DNA of 64,000 nt, from NCBI GenBank assembly GCA_009760855.2, contig WPIO01000001.1, positions 3,928,001 through 3,992,000 on the forward strand. The letters are read 5' to 3'. Numbering within the stretch: position 1 is the first letter of the stretch; every line of letters begins with the position of its first letter. Positions 12,101-21,024 of the stretch are shown in pieces. The stretch is from Cristatella mucedo. Taxonomy: Eukaryota; Bryozoa; Phylactolaemata; Cristatellidae. The notes beneath the pieces were generated by a model. That model saw only the letters and a list, made by a program, of their open reading frames with translations. It was not told the origin of the DNA and made no database searches. Made by a program: the position numbers and the translations under genes.

Positions 12101-13585
12101 CTCACCGCCGACACCCTCGGAAACTCGATTTCGCATGGAACAGAGGCGCGCCACACATGAGATCGCAGCAAGTGCAATCCCATTAGACAGATAAGATAAC
12201 CCAGTGGTGGCGCTTCGGCACAAGCTTGGCACATCCGGTAGTGACAGCAGCTGGACTGCGTGGTCTACGATCGCTGATCGTGCACTGCAGCAGCTGCTTG
12301 CAGTCATTCGGATGTCTGCTCTCGTGGTGCAAGGAGCCGAGCCTGAGTGCCTGCAGGGGGGGGGGCTGGTGATAGCGATCTCTAGCTGCTAATTGATTAG
12401 ACCGGAGGTGGTGAGAGGCTAACAGCATCACGTACAGGTCGCACAGGGCACATCGTTGCAGGACTGCGGCATCCAGGGAGCTATTGTCCCGGGAGCCTCC
12501 CGCAGAGCTGGACGGGGCAGTCTGGAACTTCAAGGCTCCCCTCTTCCGACCCCTGCAACTGCTGATGCATGCATGCGATCAACCATCAACAGCTTCAGCA
12601 CGAGCAGCGTTCGGCAGAAAGAGTGTCACAAGTATTCCCTACATGACTTTGTAATTGTACTCTGCGATTTTAGCCTAATTTGATAGGAAAGCTCAACGCT
12701 ACACAGTCAAAGGCCGCGTATTCCGAGATACGTGATGAAAGTGGCCAGCCCGTAAATATTCACACAGCCAGCATCAAGGTTCACCGTGGGCAACAGGTGA
12801 GCTAATGACCATTACTACGGGCTAAAAAGTCAGCGACACGTCAGCAGCCGCTTTTGGCACTCACCTTCTTTTCGTTCTGTATCCTGGCCTGATCCAACTG
12901 CTTTATATACAGCAGCTTAAATTTAATCAGCCTTGCCAAAAGCGGCAGGGAGAGCTCTTCGCCATTGTCAAGGAAAGGCTTTACTGTGTCGCATATTTCT
13001 GCGTGCTGCGGAGATTCTTTCGTCTTCTTGTTCTTCGGATTTATGAGTTCAAGTACCTAAAAGAATTCCCATCTAGAAGCCGAGCCATCTCGATGAAACG
13101 TTGCAGCGAAGGAAATAGTCCTCACAGAATGATCACACACGAACGATCTTCTTACGCTCGGAAGGTCGACACAACCATGCGTTTGATGCGAGATTCTATG
13201 TCAATGCAATATCTTCTAGATGCATAAATCGCGCCGAGAGCCAGAGACCGGACTTAGGGAGTGCGTTACCTCCTGATACAATGCATCCTTCTGTACGAAA
13301 GAGAATTTCTTCCGTGCCCCACTTTTTACGCCCTGCATGAGCATATCGATGTGAACATTGTCTTCGTATCTCTGTCCAATTACAAGAGCTGTAGCGAGCT
13401 TCCATCCTTCCTAAAATGTTAATGTTAGAGTCTGTTAAAGGTCGCGTGCCCAAGCCGGCAAAGTTTGGAGCGCTTGGCTTAGCGCTGGACGTAAATACCT
13501 CCTCCAGCGGTGCCGCGAGTAAACCCTGCTCCCACTTTGCCGGGCCAGACATAGACCCGCTCTTTCCTCGTGGTTTCTTCGACAT
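1..13585 (-). CDS. SPAG17: SPAG17 homologue, 5' part, 15 exons (gene runs off the left edge)
   Basis: SPAG17 (PF6 in Chlamydomonas) is a large scaffold of the C1a projection of the central apparatus in motile cilia and sperm tails. Joining the exons at 13499-13585, 13270-13410, 12865-13056, 11782-11953, 10657-10866, 10018-10211, 8416-8551, 5623-5864, 5232-5369, 4797-5088, 3172-3501, 2762-3007, 2015-2329, 1735-1943 and 1-146 gives one open frame of about 1016 residues, all junctions in phase. Family landmarks occur in order: an N-terminal W-x-L-A-T-A-L-V-I-G block, a Lys/Ala/Pro-rich linker, [51 protein letters not shown] followed by [29 protein letters not shown] and [20 protein letters not shown]. 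The vertebrate protein is about 2200 residues, so roughly half is here. The start is the ATG at 13585, just upstream of the conserved block. Exons 12-13 match nothing I recall. Confidence 0.94.
147..1734. other. SPAG17 intron 14
   Basis: Non-coding. It holds a LINE 3' tail at 891-1010. I see nothing else recognisable. Confidence 0.7.
891..1010 (-). mobile_element. LINE 3' tail
   Basis: Read on the minus strand it is a CATTCAAT..GCAGCAAATGTAAAGCGCC..GAGGGTGCTTTATCAAGTGCATT segment ending in an ATT run. It is the 3' end of the family seen more fully at 6800-8045. Confidence 0.8.
1735..1943 (-). CDS. SPAG17: SPAG17 exon 14
   Basis: The end is firm: [20 protein letters not shown] then MQ before donor GTATGG matches the family's QRSLMDW...VLLQ. 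The 5' edge (acceptor TCCCCAG, phase 1) is the best of several choices. Confidence 0.8.
2015..2329 (-). CDS. SPAG17: SPAG17 exon 13 (variable, tentative)
   Basis: Phase 1 at both ends between TTGCTAG and a good donor GTGAGT. It is rich in Arg, Ser, Gly and Cys and has no conserved family segment. It is kept because it links exons 12 and 14 in phase. It could be skipped or have other edges. Confidence 0.4.
2762..3007 (-). CDS. SPAG17: SPAG17 exon 12 (variable, Ser/Cys-rich)
   Basis: Phase 1 at both ends between GACTGCAG and GTAGTG. It starts [19 protein letters not shown]. The position corresponds to the long disordered insert of SPAG17, which is not conserved, so support is frame and splice sites only. 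Confidence 0.55.
3172..3501 (-). CDS. SPAG17: SPAG17 exon 11
   Basis: Phase 1 at both ends. It contains [20 protein letters not shown], matching the family's K-V-F-T-F-E-S-L-K-L segment, and [11 protein letters not shown], matching the I-P-W-D-N-P element. The acceptor (TTGCAAG) is weak but the frame fits. Confidence 0.88.
3575..3720 (-). mobile_element. Degraded LINE 3' tail
   Basis: Minus-strand version of the same tail: CATTGACATGCTTCC, TACAGCATATGTGAAGTGCC, and an interrupted ATT-rich end. The stem-loop is eroded. Confidence 0.5.
4041..4195 (+). mobile_element. tRNA-derived SINE (family A)
   Basis: It has an A-box-like CAGTAGTTAAGGTGCTCGCC and a B-box-like GGGCTCGAGCC about 65 bp apart, then a LINE-like 3' part (GTGAAGCACC...TTAGGCGCTAT) and an AT tail. 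Confidence 0.65.
4797..5088 (-). CDS. SPAG17: SPAG17 exon 10
   Basis: Acceptor CCTTTCCAG, donor GTGAGC in phase 1. It starts [12 protein letters not shown] and ends [19 protein letters not shown]. The L-x-E-L-x-H-F-C motif is conserved in the family. The middle part is variable. Confidence 0.88.
5232..5369 (-). CDS. SPAG17: SPAG17 exon 9
   Basis: 46 codons, phase 0 at both ends, acceptor CGCCAG and donor GTGAGC. It contains VEATER, then [20 protein letters not shown], matching the family's SPRADGLDH signature. Confidence 0.92.
5623..5864 (-). CDS. SPAG17: SPAG17 exon 8 with polyalanine tract
   Basis: Enters in phase 1 after TTTGCAG and leaves in phase 0 at CAG|GTCTGT. A run of 17 alanines written with mixed GCN codons precedes the conserved [20 protein letters not shown] and CMLEQ. 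Family members usually have a Pro/Ala linker here, so the tract is probably a local expansion. Confidence 0.92.
6026..6163 (+). mobile_element. tRNA-derived SINE (family B)
   Basis: A-box-like ACTAGGTGAGGAGGTTGC, B-box-like GGTCGTGGTTTCGAAACC, a short palindrome (CACCACTGCAAGCGGTGGCG) and the family-specific end AAAGGCTCTTCTGTCGCTA. Confidence 0.65.
6800..8045 (-). mobile_element. 5'-truncated non-LTR retrotransposon with near-intact RT part
   Basis: An open frame of 325 codons (8037-7060) encodes the second half of a LINE reverse transcriptase of the CR1/L2/Jockey type. It has GVPQGSVLG, the catalytic DD box as [10 protein letters not shown] (usual form F/Y-A-D-D-T-Q), FLKLNDDKT, and the C-terminal [11 protein letters not shown]. 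It ends in the stem-loop tail and an ATT run at about 6800. The endonuclease and upstream part are missing, so it cannot be autonomous. The open frame suggests a young insertion. Confidence 0.9.
8416..8551 (-). CDS. SPAG17: SPAG17 exon 7
   Basis: 45 codons plus 1 base, starting in phase 0. It contains [20 protein letters not shown] and then MKLLHVPV, one of the best conserved SPAG17 stretches. The donor is GTAAGC. Confidence 0.93.
8552..10017. other. SPAG17 intron 6
   Basis: Non-coding. It holds a plus-strand LINE tail at 8865-9062. The remainder shows no recognisable feature. Confidence 0.65.
8865..9062 (+). mobile_element. LINE 3' tail
   Basis: CCACATTTGCATGCTGACCC, ACCATTCAAT, CAGCAAATGTGAAGTGCCTAG and an ATTATTATC end match the LINE tail family, moderately diverged. 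Confidence 0.75.
10018..10211 (-). CDS. SPAG17: SPAG17 exon 6 (coiled coil)
   Basis: Enters in phase 1, leaves in phase 0 at AAG AAG|GTAGCA. It encodes a helix rich in Ala, Glu and Lys followed by [16 protein letters not shown] and LHDVVRHET, matching the family's K-x-F-W-K-x-L segment. Confidence 0.9.
10657..10866 (-). CDS. SPAG17: SPAG17 exon 5
   Basis: Enters in phase 1 after GTTGTAG and leaves in phase 1 at GTAGGC. It encodes [17 protein letters not shown] followed by [20 protein letters not shown], a strongly conserved SPAG17 segment. Confidence 0.93.
10867..11781. other. SPAG17 intron 4
   Basis: Non-coding. It includes a CAG/GCA-rich patch (10900-11025) and a degraded LINE-tail stem-loop at 11115-11180. 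CA-rich patches lie at 11225-11290 and 11610-11660. Confidence 0.6.
11782..11953 (-). CDS. SPAG17: SPAG17 exon 4 (Lys/Ala/Pro-rich linker)
   Basis: 57 codons plus 1 base, entering in phase 0 and leaving in phase 1. It is low-complexity (repeated K-G-K, A-K, QQQ) and ends [13 protein letters not shown], which leads straight into the next exon's acidic DDEPDDG. Confidence 0.9.
11954..12864. other. SPAG17 intron 3
   Basis: Non-coding. I see no repeat or gene in it apart from a 9-base G run near 12357. Confidence 0.6.
12865..13056 (-). CDS. SPAG17: SPAG17 exon 3
   Basis: 64 codons, phase 0 at both ends, acceptor TTCTTTTAG and donor GTGAGT. It contains [20 protein letters not shown], matching the family's L-x-K-x-L-K-F-x-L-L-x-I-K segment, then a charged helix ending NEKK. 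Confidence 0.92.
13270..13410 (-). CDS. SPAG17: SPAG17 exon 2
   Basis: 47 codons, phase 0 at both ends, between TTTTAG and GTAACG. It contains [20 protein letters not shown] and [12 protein letters not shown], the most N-terminal conserved block of the family. Confidence 0.9.
13499..13585 (-). CDS. SPAG17: SPAG17 exon 1 (start codon)
   Basis: Encodes residues 1-29, starting [10 protein letters not shown] and ending LLAAPLEE. The donor GTATTT follows GAG GAG in phase 0. The basic, Lys-rich start and the L-x-A-A motif directly before the conserved tryptophan block fit the family N-terminus. Confidence 0.85.
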
Positions 13586-13648
13586 TACTAGTTTGTTGGG
13601 TAGCTCTCTCGGTGGCTTACCGCGTGATAGATGCCATTTTGCTATACC

Positions 13649-13661
13649 GTTACCAGGAAAC
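13649..13661. promoter_or_regulatory. RFX X-box-like site upstream of SPAG17
   Basis: GTTACCAGGAAAC fits the X-box consensus RYYNYY-N-RRNRAC at every position. It lies 64 bp upstream of the SPAG17 start codon. RFX factors drive ciliary genes through such boxes in animals, so the placement is as expected for this gene. Confidence 0.65.
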
Positions 13662-13664
13662 CAT

Positions 13665-13672
13665 ACTTCCGG
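13665..13672 (-). promoter_or_regulatory. ETS-type site
   Basis: ACTTCCGG on the plus strand (CCGGAAGT on the minus strand) is a full ETS/GABP core, 3 bp from the X-box. Such sites are common in TATA-less promoters. Confidence 0.4.
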
Positions 13673-14705
13673 TTTCAGAGCCGCCCTCGATTGGGAATAG
13701 ACACAGCGATTGCAACCATCTCCCGTTCGGCTAATTTACGGCTCCAGTCGCACCTTGTGGCCGCCCTCGAGATTAGCCTCACCCGCGGGACGTGCGTAGG
13801 TTTAGTTCTCGGCATTTTGATGCACCTCGTTAGTACTTCCGTCTGTCAAAACGCGTAGCACACCAACCCAGGAGCTCTTGAAGCGGCCACCACGATCCGC
13901 GGAGGGGGGCAGTGGGACGCGACAACGGGTTGGATGCTGCTGGGCAAATTATTGCGGCTCGAGACTTTACGTGTCACTTTTTTCGCGCGTGAAATCTTTT
14001 TCAAAGTCTGGATGTCGTGGTAGCGCGCGTTCCATTCTGAACCGTTCCTGAAGGCCGCACTGACGCAGCTCAATTGGAAAGTAGCGCCTCTCGCCGTAGT
14101 AAATCTGGCACAATTCGAGAATATAACTGCAGCTAAATTATCACAATAAGCTTATCAAGAAACAGACAGATTACAAACCGTGACACTCCATCTGCGTATA
14201 TGCGAAGCGTTCTAGGCGTGCGGATCGCGGTTTTGTGACTGGCAGCAGCCGGTGGTAGGCAGGTCGCTCCCGCTAACGTTCGCGAACCGGCGTTATCCTC
14301 GTGACCGTGTTGCGGCCGTGACCTTGAGGTACCGGCTTCTCGTCCGTTGTCTGCTTTACGAAATGCGAGCGGCCTTTCACCGCTGTGGGTCCGCGATGCA
14401 TTTCGCGGAGCATATATTTAAGCTTCGCGGCAGCGCGAGGACACGCGCAGGACGTGTGCTTGAGTCGAAGCGAGCGGGCAAGCCTGACCGGATGCGGGTA
14501 GTGGCGAGGCGAGCTACGTCTCTCCAGGGGGCCCTCGTAGAAGAATGTAGCGGGGAACGTTCGAACTACACGAGTTATGCCGTTTTTGTGAGAGCACGCT
14601 CGTCCAGCGTTTTCGCGTCGCTGCCGCAGCGGCTCATGCTCTCTAAGGCTAGCTCCAACCATCGACTGACAGGGCTAGCTAACGACATTGCGCCGTGCAT
14701 GCATA

Positions 14706-15806
14706 TGTAACGCCGAAGGCTCGGCGGAGTAAGCTTGACCTGCCGCTTACCTAGCGGCGTAGCCTATCGCCTAATGCCGTTCGGTGCGCGCCTACGCGCA
14801 ATAAGCTGGCCGCCACGAAACGAGCGTTTCTGGCTCTGACCTGCTTACCGTTACTAAACGGGGTCGTGAGTCCGCGGCGTGAATTGGAAAGCGAGACACA
14901 CAAATTGGGGATTTTACTGAACTTTATTCGCAAGCGCACAAAGTCGCTGCGCGTCTAGTTCAGCTTTATCTCCTCACTCCTCGCACGTTCTCAGCTACAC
15001 CAACACTCTTGCGGAGGGAATACTCCTCCACACTAAGCGCGACCCGGACCCTAAACCCTAACCGGTGAACTAGGAATCCGTTCCCACCTGTGCCGAGGGA
15101 ATACCCCAAACACGCCAACTACGTCTAGCTCGCACCGGCAAATCACTATGCCGAGACCACGTGCTAGCGTGCACACACAAAACACGAAAGAAACACAAAA
15201 TGCCAGCTCGGGCGCGATACGACCGTATTCGGTGGAGTCCACCGAATCCTCCTAGCGCGCTGTCTCGTCCTGTTCCGTCAATCGCTGGCGAACAGCCCGC
15301 CCTCCTCCCTCGCTTCCAGAGAAAACGAGTCCGACGGCGGAGCCGGACCAAAGACAGAAGACCACAGACAAAAAGACCCAGAGCGAGCGTCGCTCGACTC
15401 TTAAATACTTGGCTGAGACAATGGGGCAAGAGCTTAGTGGTATTGGGCCCGGACACCTTGGCCCATTACGGAAAGGAATGACTACCGTTCCCAGGCCACT
15501 GGCAGGGCACCTCCGTCCAGCTTGAATGGCGAATGGGTTCCAGACGCTTCTTTCTTGGGAAGAGGGAAGGCGGGGGTTGACAGGCCAGCCAACATCTATC
15601 AGCAGCTTCCGCGAGTATCGGACCAATTCTAAAGGCCGAATCGCCGCTGCTCGTCTCTGAGCTTCCTGGCCTGCTCCTAGGCGCTTCCTCTCTAACCGCA
15701 CCGACGCTCCTCTCTGGCTCACTGCTCCAGGACAAAGCGGCTCTAGCCCGCCGCCGAACAGCTCTTGTTCGCGCTAAAATTCAGCCAAAGCCAGCAGGGC
15801 GCTACA
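14706..15806. mobile_element. Solo LTR (1.1 kb) flanked by CATA
   Basis: It starts TGTAACGCC and ends GGGCGCTACA, short inverted ends of the TG...CA type. The 4-bp direct repeat CATA lies on both sides (14702-14705 and 15807-15810). A diverged inverted copy lies at 20011-21024. No internal retrotransposon genes are next to it. Confidence 0.7.
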
Positions 15807-15890
15807 CATACATGTGCAGCACTGTGGGCAATCGTCAACAAATCACTTTCGGCGGTAATAACTAAGCACTTTTAGTATATATAAGGAATT

Positions 15891-16132
<242 letters not shown>

Positions 16133-16174
16133 GCACTTTGCAATTGCTGGAAAACTAGTAAACTCGTCAGCTGA

Positions 16175-16480
16175 CTAGTGGCTGTGGTTTGTTCGCACAG
16201 CAGAGCCAGCCGATGCCCAACACCGACAGTTTATTACCATCGCACGGCTCCCCTCGGCCCCTACTCTCACTCGACTGCCGGCTCCCCTGGCCGACCCCGA
16301 TGATTCATCGAGGACCACAACTGTGCACAGGCCGACCCTGATGGTGAATCCACCATCTGTCCACCAGCGGGTTACCGGCCTGTGTCCATGCCACATCACA
16401 GGCGGACCACAGCTGTGCACCGGCCCCTTTCGGTGATGCTCCTAACAGCTCACCAGCGGCTTATCAGAGGAGCCTGCATA
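16175..16480 (-). repeat. Interspersed repeat, copy of the 54.6-kb family
   Basis: TTGTTCGCACAGCAGAG, CGATGCCCAACACCGACAG and CCTGTGTCCATGCCACATCA appear here and, reverse-complemented, at 54660-54960. No coding potential is seen. Confidence 0.6.
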
Positions 16481-16539
16481 CAATACATACATACATACGT
16501 ACATACGAACTACAGTGGCAGCAATAGCGTGCACAATCT

Positions 16540-17060
16540 CAGCACGTGTTAGTCCGAAGCTCGAACGGGTGACCAACGCATGCTTTGAGTACACGGTGGG
16601 TTTTTACCGTCCTTTTAGACGTCAAGTCTGAGGGATATCGCGATGCCTGTCGGTATGTCATCTCCCGTAGGAACTGAGGACGTGGTCTCCGAAGGGTTTT
16701 AGGTTTGGTTAGAGACAAGGGGAGCTGAGGTAAGGAGAGCCTGGGCATCTTGCTTTGCTTGTCAGGGAAGCCCGTGGAGCTGGCGGAGCAAAGTGGTGTG
16801 CTGTGGCAGTCGCGAAATTTATAGCAGACAAGCTTAGCGGCAGGGTTTTGCACCATCTGCAGGCGTCTTATTGCACGGGCAAGAACTTTGCTAGTAGTGA
16901 GTAGCGAAAATCTTGACGCGAAACACCAATGCATGGACTTTTTTGGCTGTGGTAACCTTAGCTAGCAAGCCAGAATTTTTTAGAACGCCCACTATAGACA
17001 AAGAGGTTACTTGAGAGATGACTGGTCGTCCAACTTTTAAGGTTAGGCATCCGGTTTCTG
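16540..17060 (-). mobile_element. Degraded LINE fragment
   Basis: The minus-strand frame keeps AIRRLQMVQNPAAKLVC and then CHSTPL, the [12 protein letters not shown]...ITPLL stretch of the LINE C-terminal half, with many lesions. Confidence 0.7.
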
Positions 17061-17880
17061 AGTGGCTCTAGATTTTGTAATGACGGCTAAAGCATTTCAT
17101 TTAATTGGTGGACCGCTTAATTTCCCGACGCTTGCGATAACGCATCCATCTGCTTTTTCATGTCACTCGATGTTTCACGATCCATGGCTCTGCAAGTCCG
17201 ACAGACGCGGAATTTTTTTTCTATTCTTTAATTACCTCCGGTAAGACTTCAGCATTACACCACCTCGACCTTGTTGGGTCGCGCAAATCGAGGCCTCCTC
17301 TTTGAATTCCGACACGATAAGCTCATCTGCCCCTCCAAAATTAGCATTTTCCATTTCGGGAGAGCTTCCGCAACGGAAGTGCGCCACCCCCAGAATCCTT
17401 CGTAGACTCACCCAACTAAGGGGAATTAAACATTCAAGTTTGGTGCGCCTGAGCGGTGCTCGGCAGGCAGACTCTTAGACCTGTCTAAAAACCACTTTAT
17501 CACACATAAAGGCATTGTCGCCCTAAAACAATTATAATCCGTGAAAGCATATCCGGAAGCCTGATTTCGCACATTGAAGTCTCTCCGCTCTAGCAGCCTC
17601 TCCAGCACAAAGTTGTAGCTCACCGAAGCTGCGAATCGAATGTCAGACCCGTATTTAGAAATGCTGTCAAAGTCTACGGCTACCGTGCTTTTAAGGGGCC
17701 TGCACGGATGCTGTAGGCTAAGGGAGCTTGAAACAATGCGAGTTTGCTTGGGACAGACCGACTGCATCCCTTCAGCCAGATCCCTTATGCCTTCCATGAA
17801 TTGGGGACTCAAAAAGATTTATCAATGACGAATCGCCCCCGACGAAATGCGTGGGATATATATACATTCTAGCTGAATTA

Positions 17881-18027
17881 GCAGCCTCTTTTGTATAGAG
17901 GCTGGAGAGCCTTTGCGGCTATCACCACCGCTTGCAGTGGCAATAAGGGATCCCCCACTGCAGGATTCGAACCCACGACTTGACCGAGGTCGTTAAAAGC
18001 AACCGCCTTACCTAGTGTGCTATTGCA
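17881..18027 (-). mobile_element. tRNA-derived SINE (family B)
   Basis: Reverse complement of the 6026 element, with B-box-like GTCGTGGGTTCGAATCCTGC, the GCCACTGCAAGCGGTGGTGA palindrome and end AAAGGCTCTCCAGCCTCTA. Confidence 0.65.
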
Positions 18028-18079
18028 GTACGCCTGGTGAGCGGAAACTCGGGCTCTCCCAAATGAGAAATATCTTTTC

Positions 18080-18220
18080 GGTGGCGTTAAAGTGCCTTTT
18101 GGGCGGCGCGCTGCTTCATGCTGTTGCTGCAGCGGTCTGAGGTCGTGAGCTCGAGCCCCGAGGCATATGTGAAGCGCCTGAATAGAGACTAAGTTCTCTT
18201 TGGGCGTTATACAAATGAAT

Positions 18221-18235
<15 letters not shown>
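18080..18235 (+). mobile_element. tRNA-derived SINE (family A)
   Basis: B-box-like GAGCTCGAGCCCC, then GTGAAGCGCCTGAATAGAGA and TTCTCTTTGGGCG, ending ATGAATTATA and a TA run. Confidence 0.6.

Positions 18236-18276
<41 letters not shown>
18222..18276 (+). repeat. TA microsatellite
   Basis: About 55 bp of alternating TA directly after the family-A SINE, probably grown from the SINE tail. Confidence 0.9.
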
Positions 18277-18279
<3 letters not shown>

Positions 18280-18609
18280 GATAGGCTACACACATTTTTA
18301 GATGGGTTTGCGTAAATCTGCCGGGCAGGTAGCCTTCGGTACGCAGGTTTCACAGATCCCGGCCTGGAAATCCCAGTCTCTCAGTAAATAATTATAGTTT
18401 ACTGTATCTCCATCTGTAATTCCACAAATACTAGACATACTAAGTGGGTAAGCAGCTTTCGGTACTTATGCGGTAGCCAACAGACTTTATCTCACGCAAC
18501 AAAGAAGAAGTGAAAAGTACAGCTGAGCCAGCGAGGTAGTCGAGGAAGTGAGTCGCAGGGAAGTAGCAGCTCGAACAACACGCTACAGAGGATGGTGAGC
18601 CGTAACGGC

Positions 18610-18757
18610 ACGCACTAGGTAAGGTGGTTGCTTTCATGACCTCGGTCCCGAGGTCGTGGGTTTGATTCCTGTGGTGGGCGATCCTTTATCGCCACTGCAA
18701 GCGGTGGTGATAACCGTAAAGGCTCTTCTGTCGTTATACAAAAAGAAGCTGTTGAAG
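18610..18757 (+). mobile_element. tRNA-derived SINE (family B)
   Basis: A-box-like ACTAGGTAAGGTGGTTGC, B-box-like GGTCGTGGGTTTGATTCC, GCCACTGCAAGCGGTGGTGA and AAAGGCTCTTCTGTCGTTA. It is the best preserved family-B copy. Confidence 0.7.
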
Positions 18758-20010
18758 CAGCTAGGAACGCGGAATATGCAAGTCATAACAGCGAGCGTGC
18801 TTATCTCTAGCCCCATTCCGGCAGTGGATCCCCGTTGCCTTTAGTGGGTGGCCGCATCGTCGACGAATACTTGAAACGAGCGTAGCTGCACTACCGGGCG
18901 ATACCAAGAACGTCAAACATTAATGACTTGTCCAGCCAATGGCAGGTCTCCAAAAGCTCAGGTTACATGGCATATCGCATAACCGCGAAAGCCTAAAAGA
19001 CAGGCCTCGGCGCAGCCGGTGACCCTTATTACAATACAGCTGTCCCAGCCAACCGAATATCGCCTGGATGTAAGAAATCTCTCTTGATCAGCTCGGCGCT
19101 TCAAAAAAGGAGACTTCTTGTTTTAGACAGCGTGTAATAAGCACTTTAAGGGGCGCCTTTTTAGTGTGATATTAAGATTTTCCTAAAATGGAGGTACCAT
19201 TTTTTTTAAGCGCAGCATCAGCTGTATAAGATTCCTTCCAGAGTAGAAGCTAAGGAATTTTAGGAGAGGATGCCAACGAGGCCTGCTAGGTGTGCCACTT
19301 CGATTCAAAATAACCAGAAGGGACAACCAACTTGCTGCCATTAGATGGTGCTAGAAAGGCTAGGTTCAGCGGCGCATGCACAGTATCGGTTTCAGGGGGC
19401 AATGATCATTGAAGAGGTGATCATTTTCAGAGTTGCTAAATATGCCACTTTTTGTTGCGTTTTGAAAGAGGCCTCCGAGTGGCGCGCGTTTGGTGCTGAG
19501 CTGAAGGCTTTATCAATTTTTTGCTAGTTAATCTAATAGCTAAAGTAATATCAAAATAACGATCAGTCAAAATTAGTTTGTATAATAGCTGGAGAACTTT
19601 ATTGAACACATTCCGAAGTATTTGACCTTACGCTGCGTCCAAAAGTCGATGTCCAGCGTCCATACCAAAAACTTGGCTATCGGTCGGCTCAAGGTCTCAT
19701 GGCCATGGCTATGGCCATTTGCATGAAAGTTGACCGCCTGAAAGGGCCCACTCAAAGTCGGCACAGCTGTCACTTGGCGCAATCCCATAAAAAAGTCGCG
19801 ATAGACTGAATTAATGGGATGCAGGTTTTCCTTAGCGGTACGACATGCTGTAGCACAGCGGTAGCCTGGCTCGATTTTAGTACGCTAAAAAACTACTCGG
19901 CGGGAAAAACACCTTTGTCCTCTGAGCTAGTGGGAGCAGCAGTGTGACGAGTTAGGAAGGACTTCACGCGAGAGCCGAGGAGCTCAATGGCGAGCTGTGC
20001 TATTTCGACC

Positions 20011-21024
20011 TGTAGCACCGGCCTGCTATCCGCAGGAGCGGCTGATTGATGTTGGCTGGCCTGTCAAACTCAGTCCAAAAATAATCGTCTTGAGCTTTTT
20101 CCGTATTCAAGCTGGACGGCGTTGCTCATCCGGCGGTCGAGTATTAATTAATCCCTTACCGCAATGGCCGACGGTACCGGGCCCAATGCCAGTAGGCTCT
20201 TACCTCATTGTCCCGACTAGTTATTTAAGAGTAGGGCGACGCTCGCTCAAGGCCGCCGAAGTCGTCACCGCGAGCTGTCCGACAATTGCCGGACTCGATT
20301 TCTCTGAGAATGAGGGAGGTGGGCGGGTAATTCACGCTGGCGATCGGTTACCTCAAAACACCAGAGCCAGCTCTAGGAGAATTCGGTGGATGCCACCGAA
20401 CTTGGTCGTATAGCGCCCGTGGCTTGCATTTTGCATTTGCGTCCGTGGGCCCGGCGTAGGAATTTGGCGCTGTGTGTTAAAGTCCGGTGCAGTGGAAGGA
20501 GGAATTGACTTCTTAAGTGAAATGGCCCTCAGTTTGCCTGCCTTTGCTAAATGGGGAAGCATAGCCCAAGTTCTCTGGTTAGGAGTTAGGTTCCAGCGAA
20601 GTGACAATTGGGACATCAGCGCTTCTGTGGAAGCCGCTGCACGCCTTAACCAAAGTCGCTATCACGTTACGTAGTTGTTCGGGCCCTTGCTCGATTTGCG
20701 TAGATGCATGCGACCTAAGGCATTTCCCCGTAAGAGCGCTTCGTTTCGCTGGCGCTTGAAGCTGCGCGAGGATAAAACTGAACTAGACACGCAGCGACAT
20801 TATGCTATTGCGAATTAAGTTAATTAAAATCCCATATTCATGTGTTTATCTCGTCCCAATTCGCGCCAAGAGTTCACGACCCCTTAGTAAAGGTAAGTAG
20901 ATTAACGCCAGAAACGCTCTATTGTGCAGCGACCTACTAATTGCACCGAACCGAATTCGGCAGTTAGCTACGCCACTTAGTAAGCGGCAGGGCACACCTC
21001 CTCAGCCGATAGTTCGTCGTTACA
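20011..21024. mobile_element. LTR copy, inverted relative to 14706-15806
   Basis: It starts TGTAGCACC and ends CGTTACA. Reverse-complemented it matches the first LTR along its length: ATTCGGTGG..CCACCGAA, GTCGCTGCG.GTCTAGTTCAG, GGGGTCGTGA and CCGCTTAC.TAG.GGCGTAG. It is more diverged, and I see no target duplication. Confidence 0.65.

Larger units (their letters stand above)
13586..14705. other. SPAG17 upstream region, CpG-rich second half
   Basis: It holds the X-box and ETS sites. From about 14216 to 14700 the DNA is CpG-rich, with a TATA-like CATATATTTAAG at 14410-14421 in plus orientation. That part could be a separate element or a promoter, but I see no coding exon behind it. Confidence 0.45.

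Noticed and set aside
15049-15062. CCCTAAACCCTAAC, telomere-like
   Set aside because: Only two units, inside an LTR. Too short to be an interstitial telomere array.
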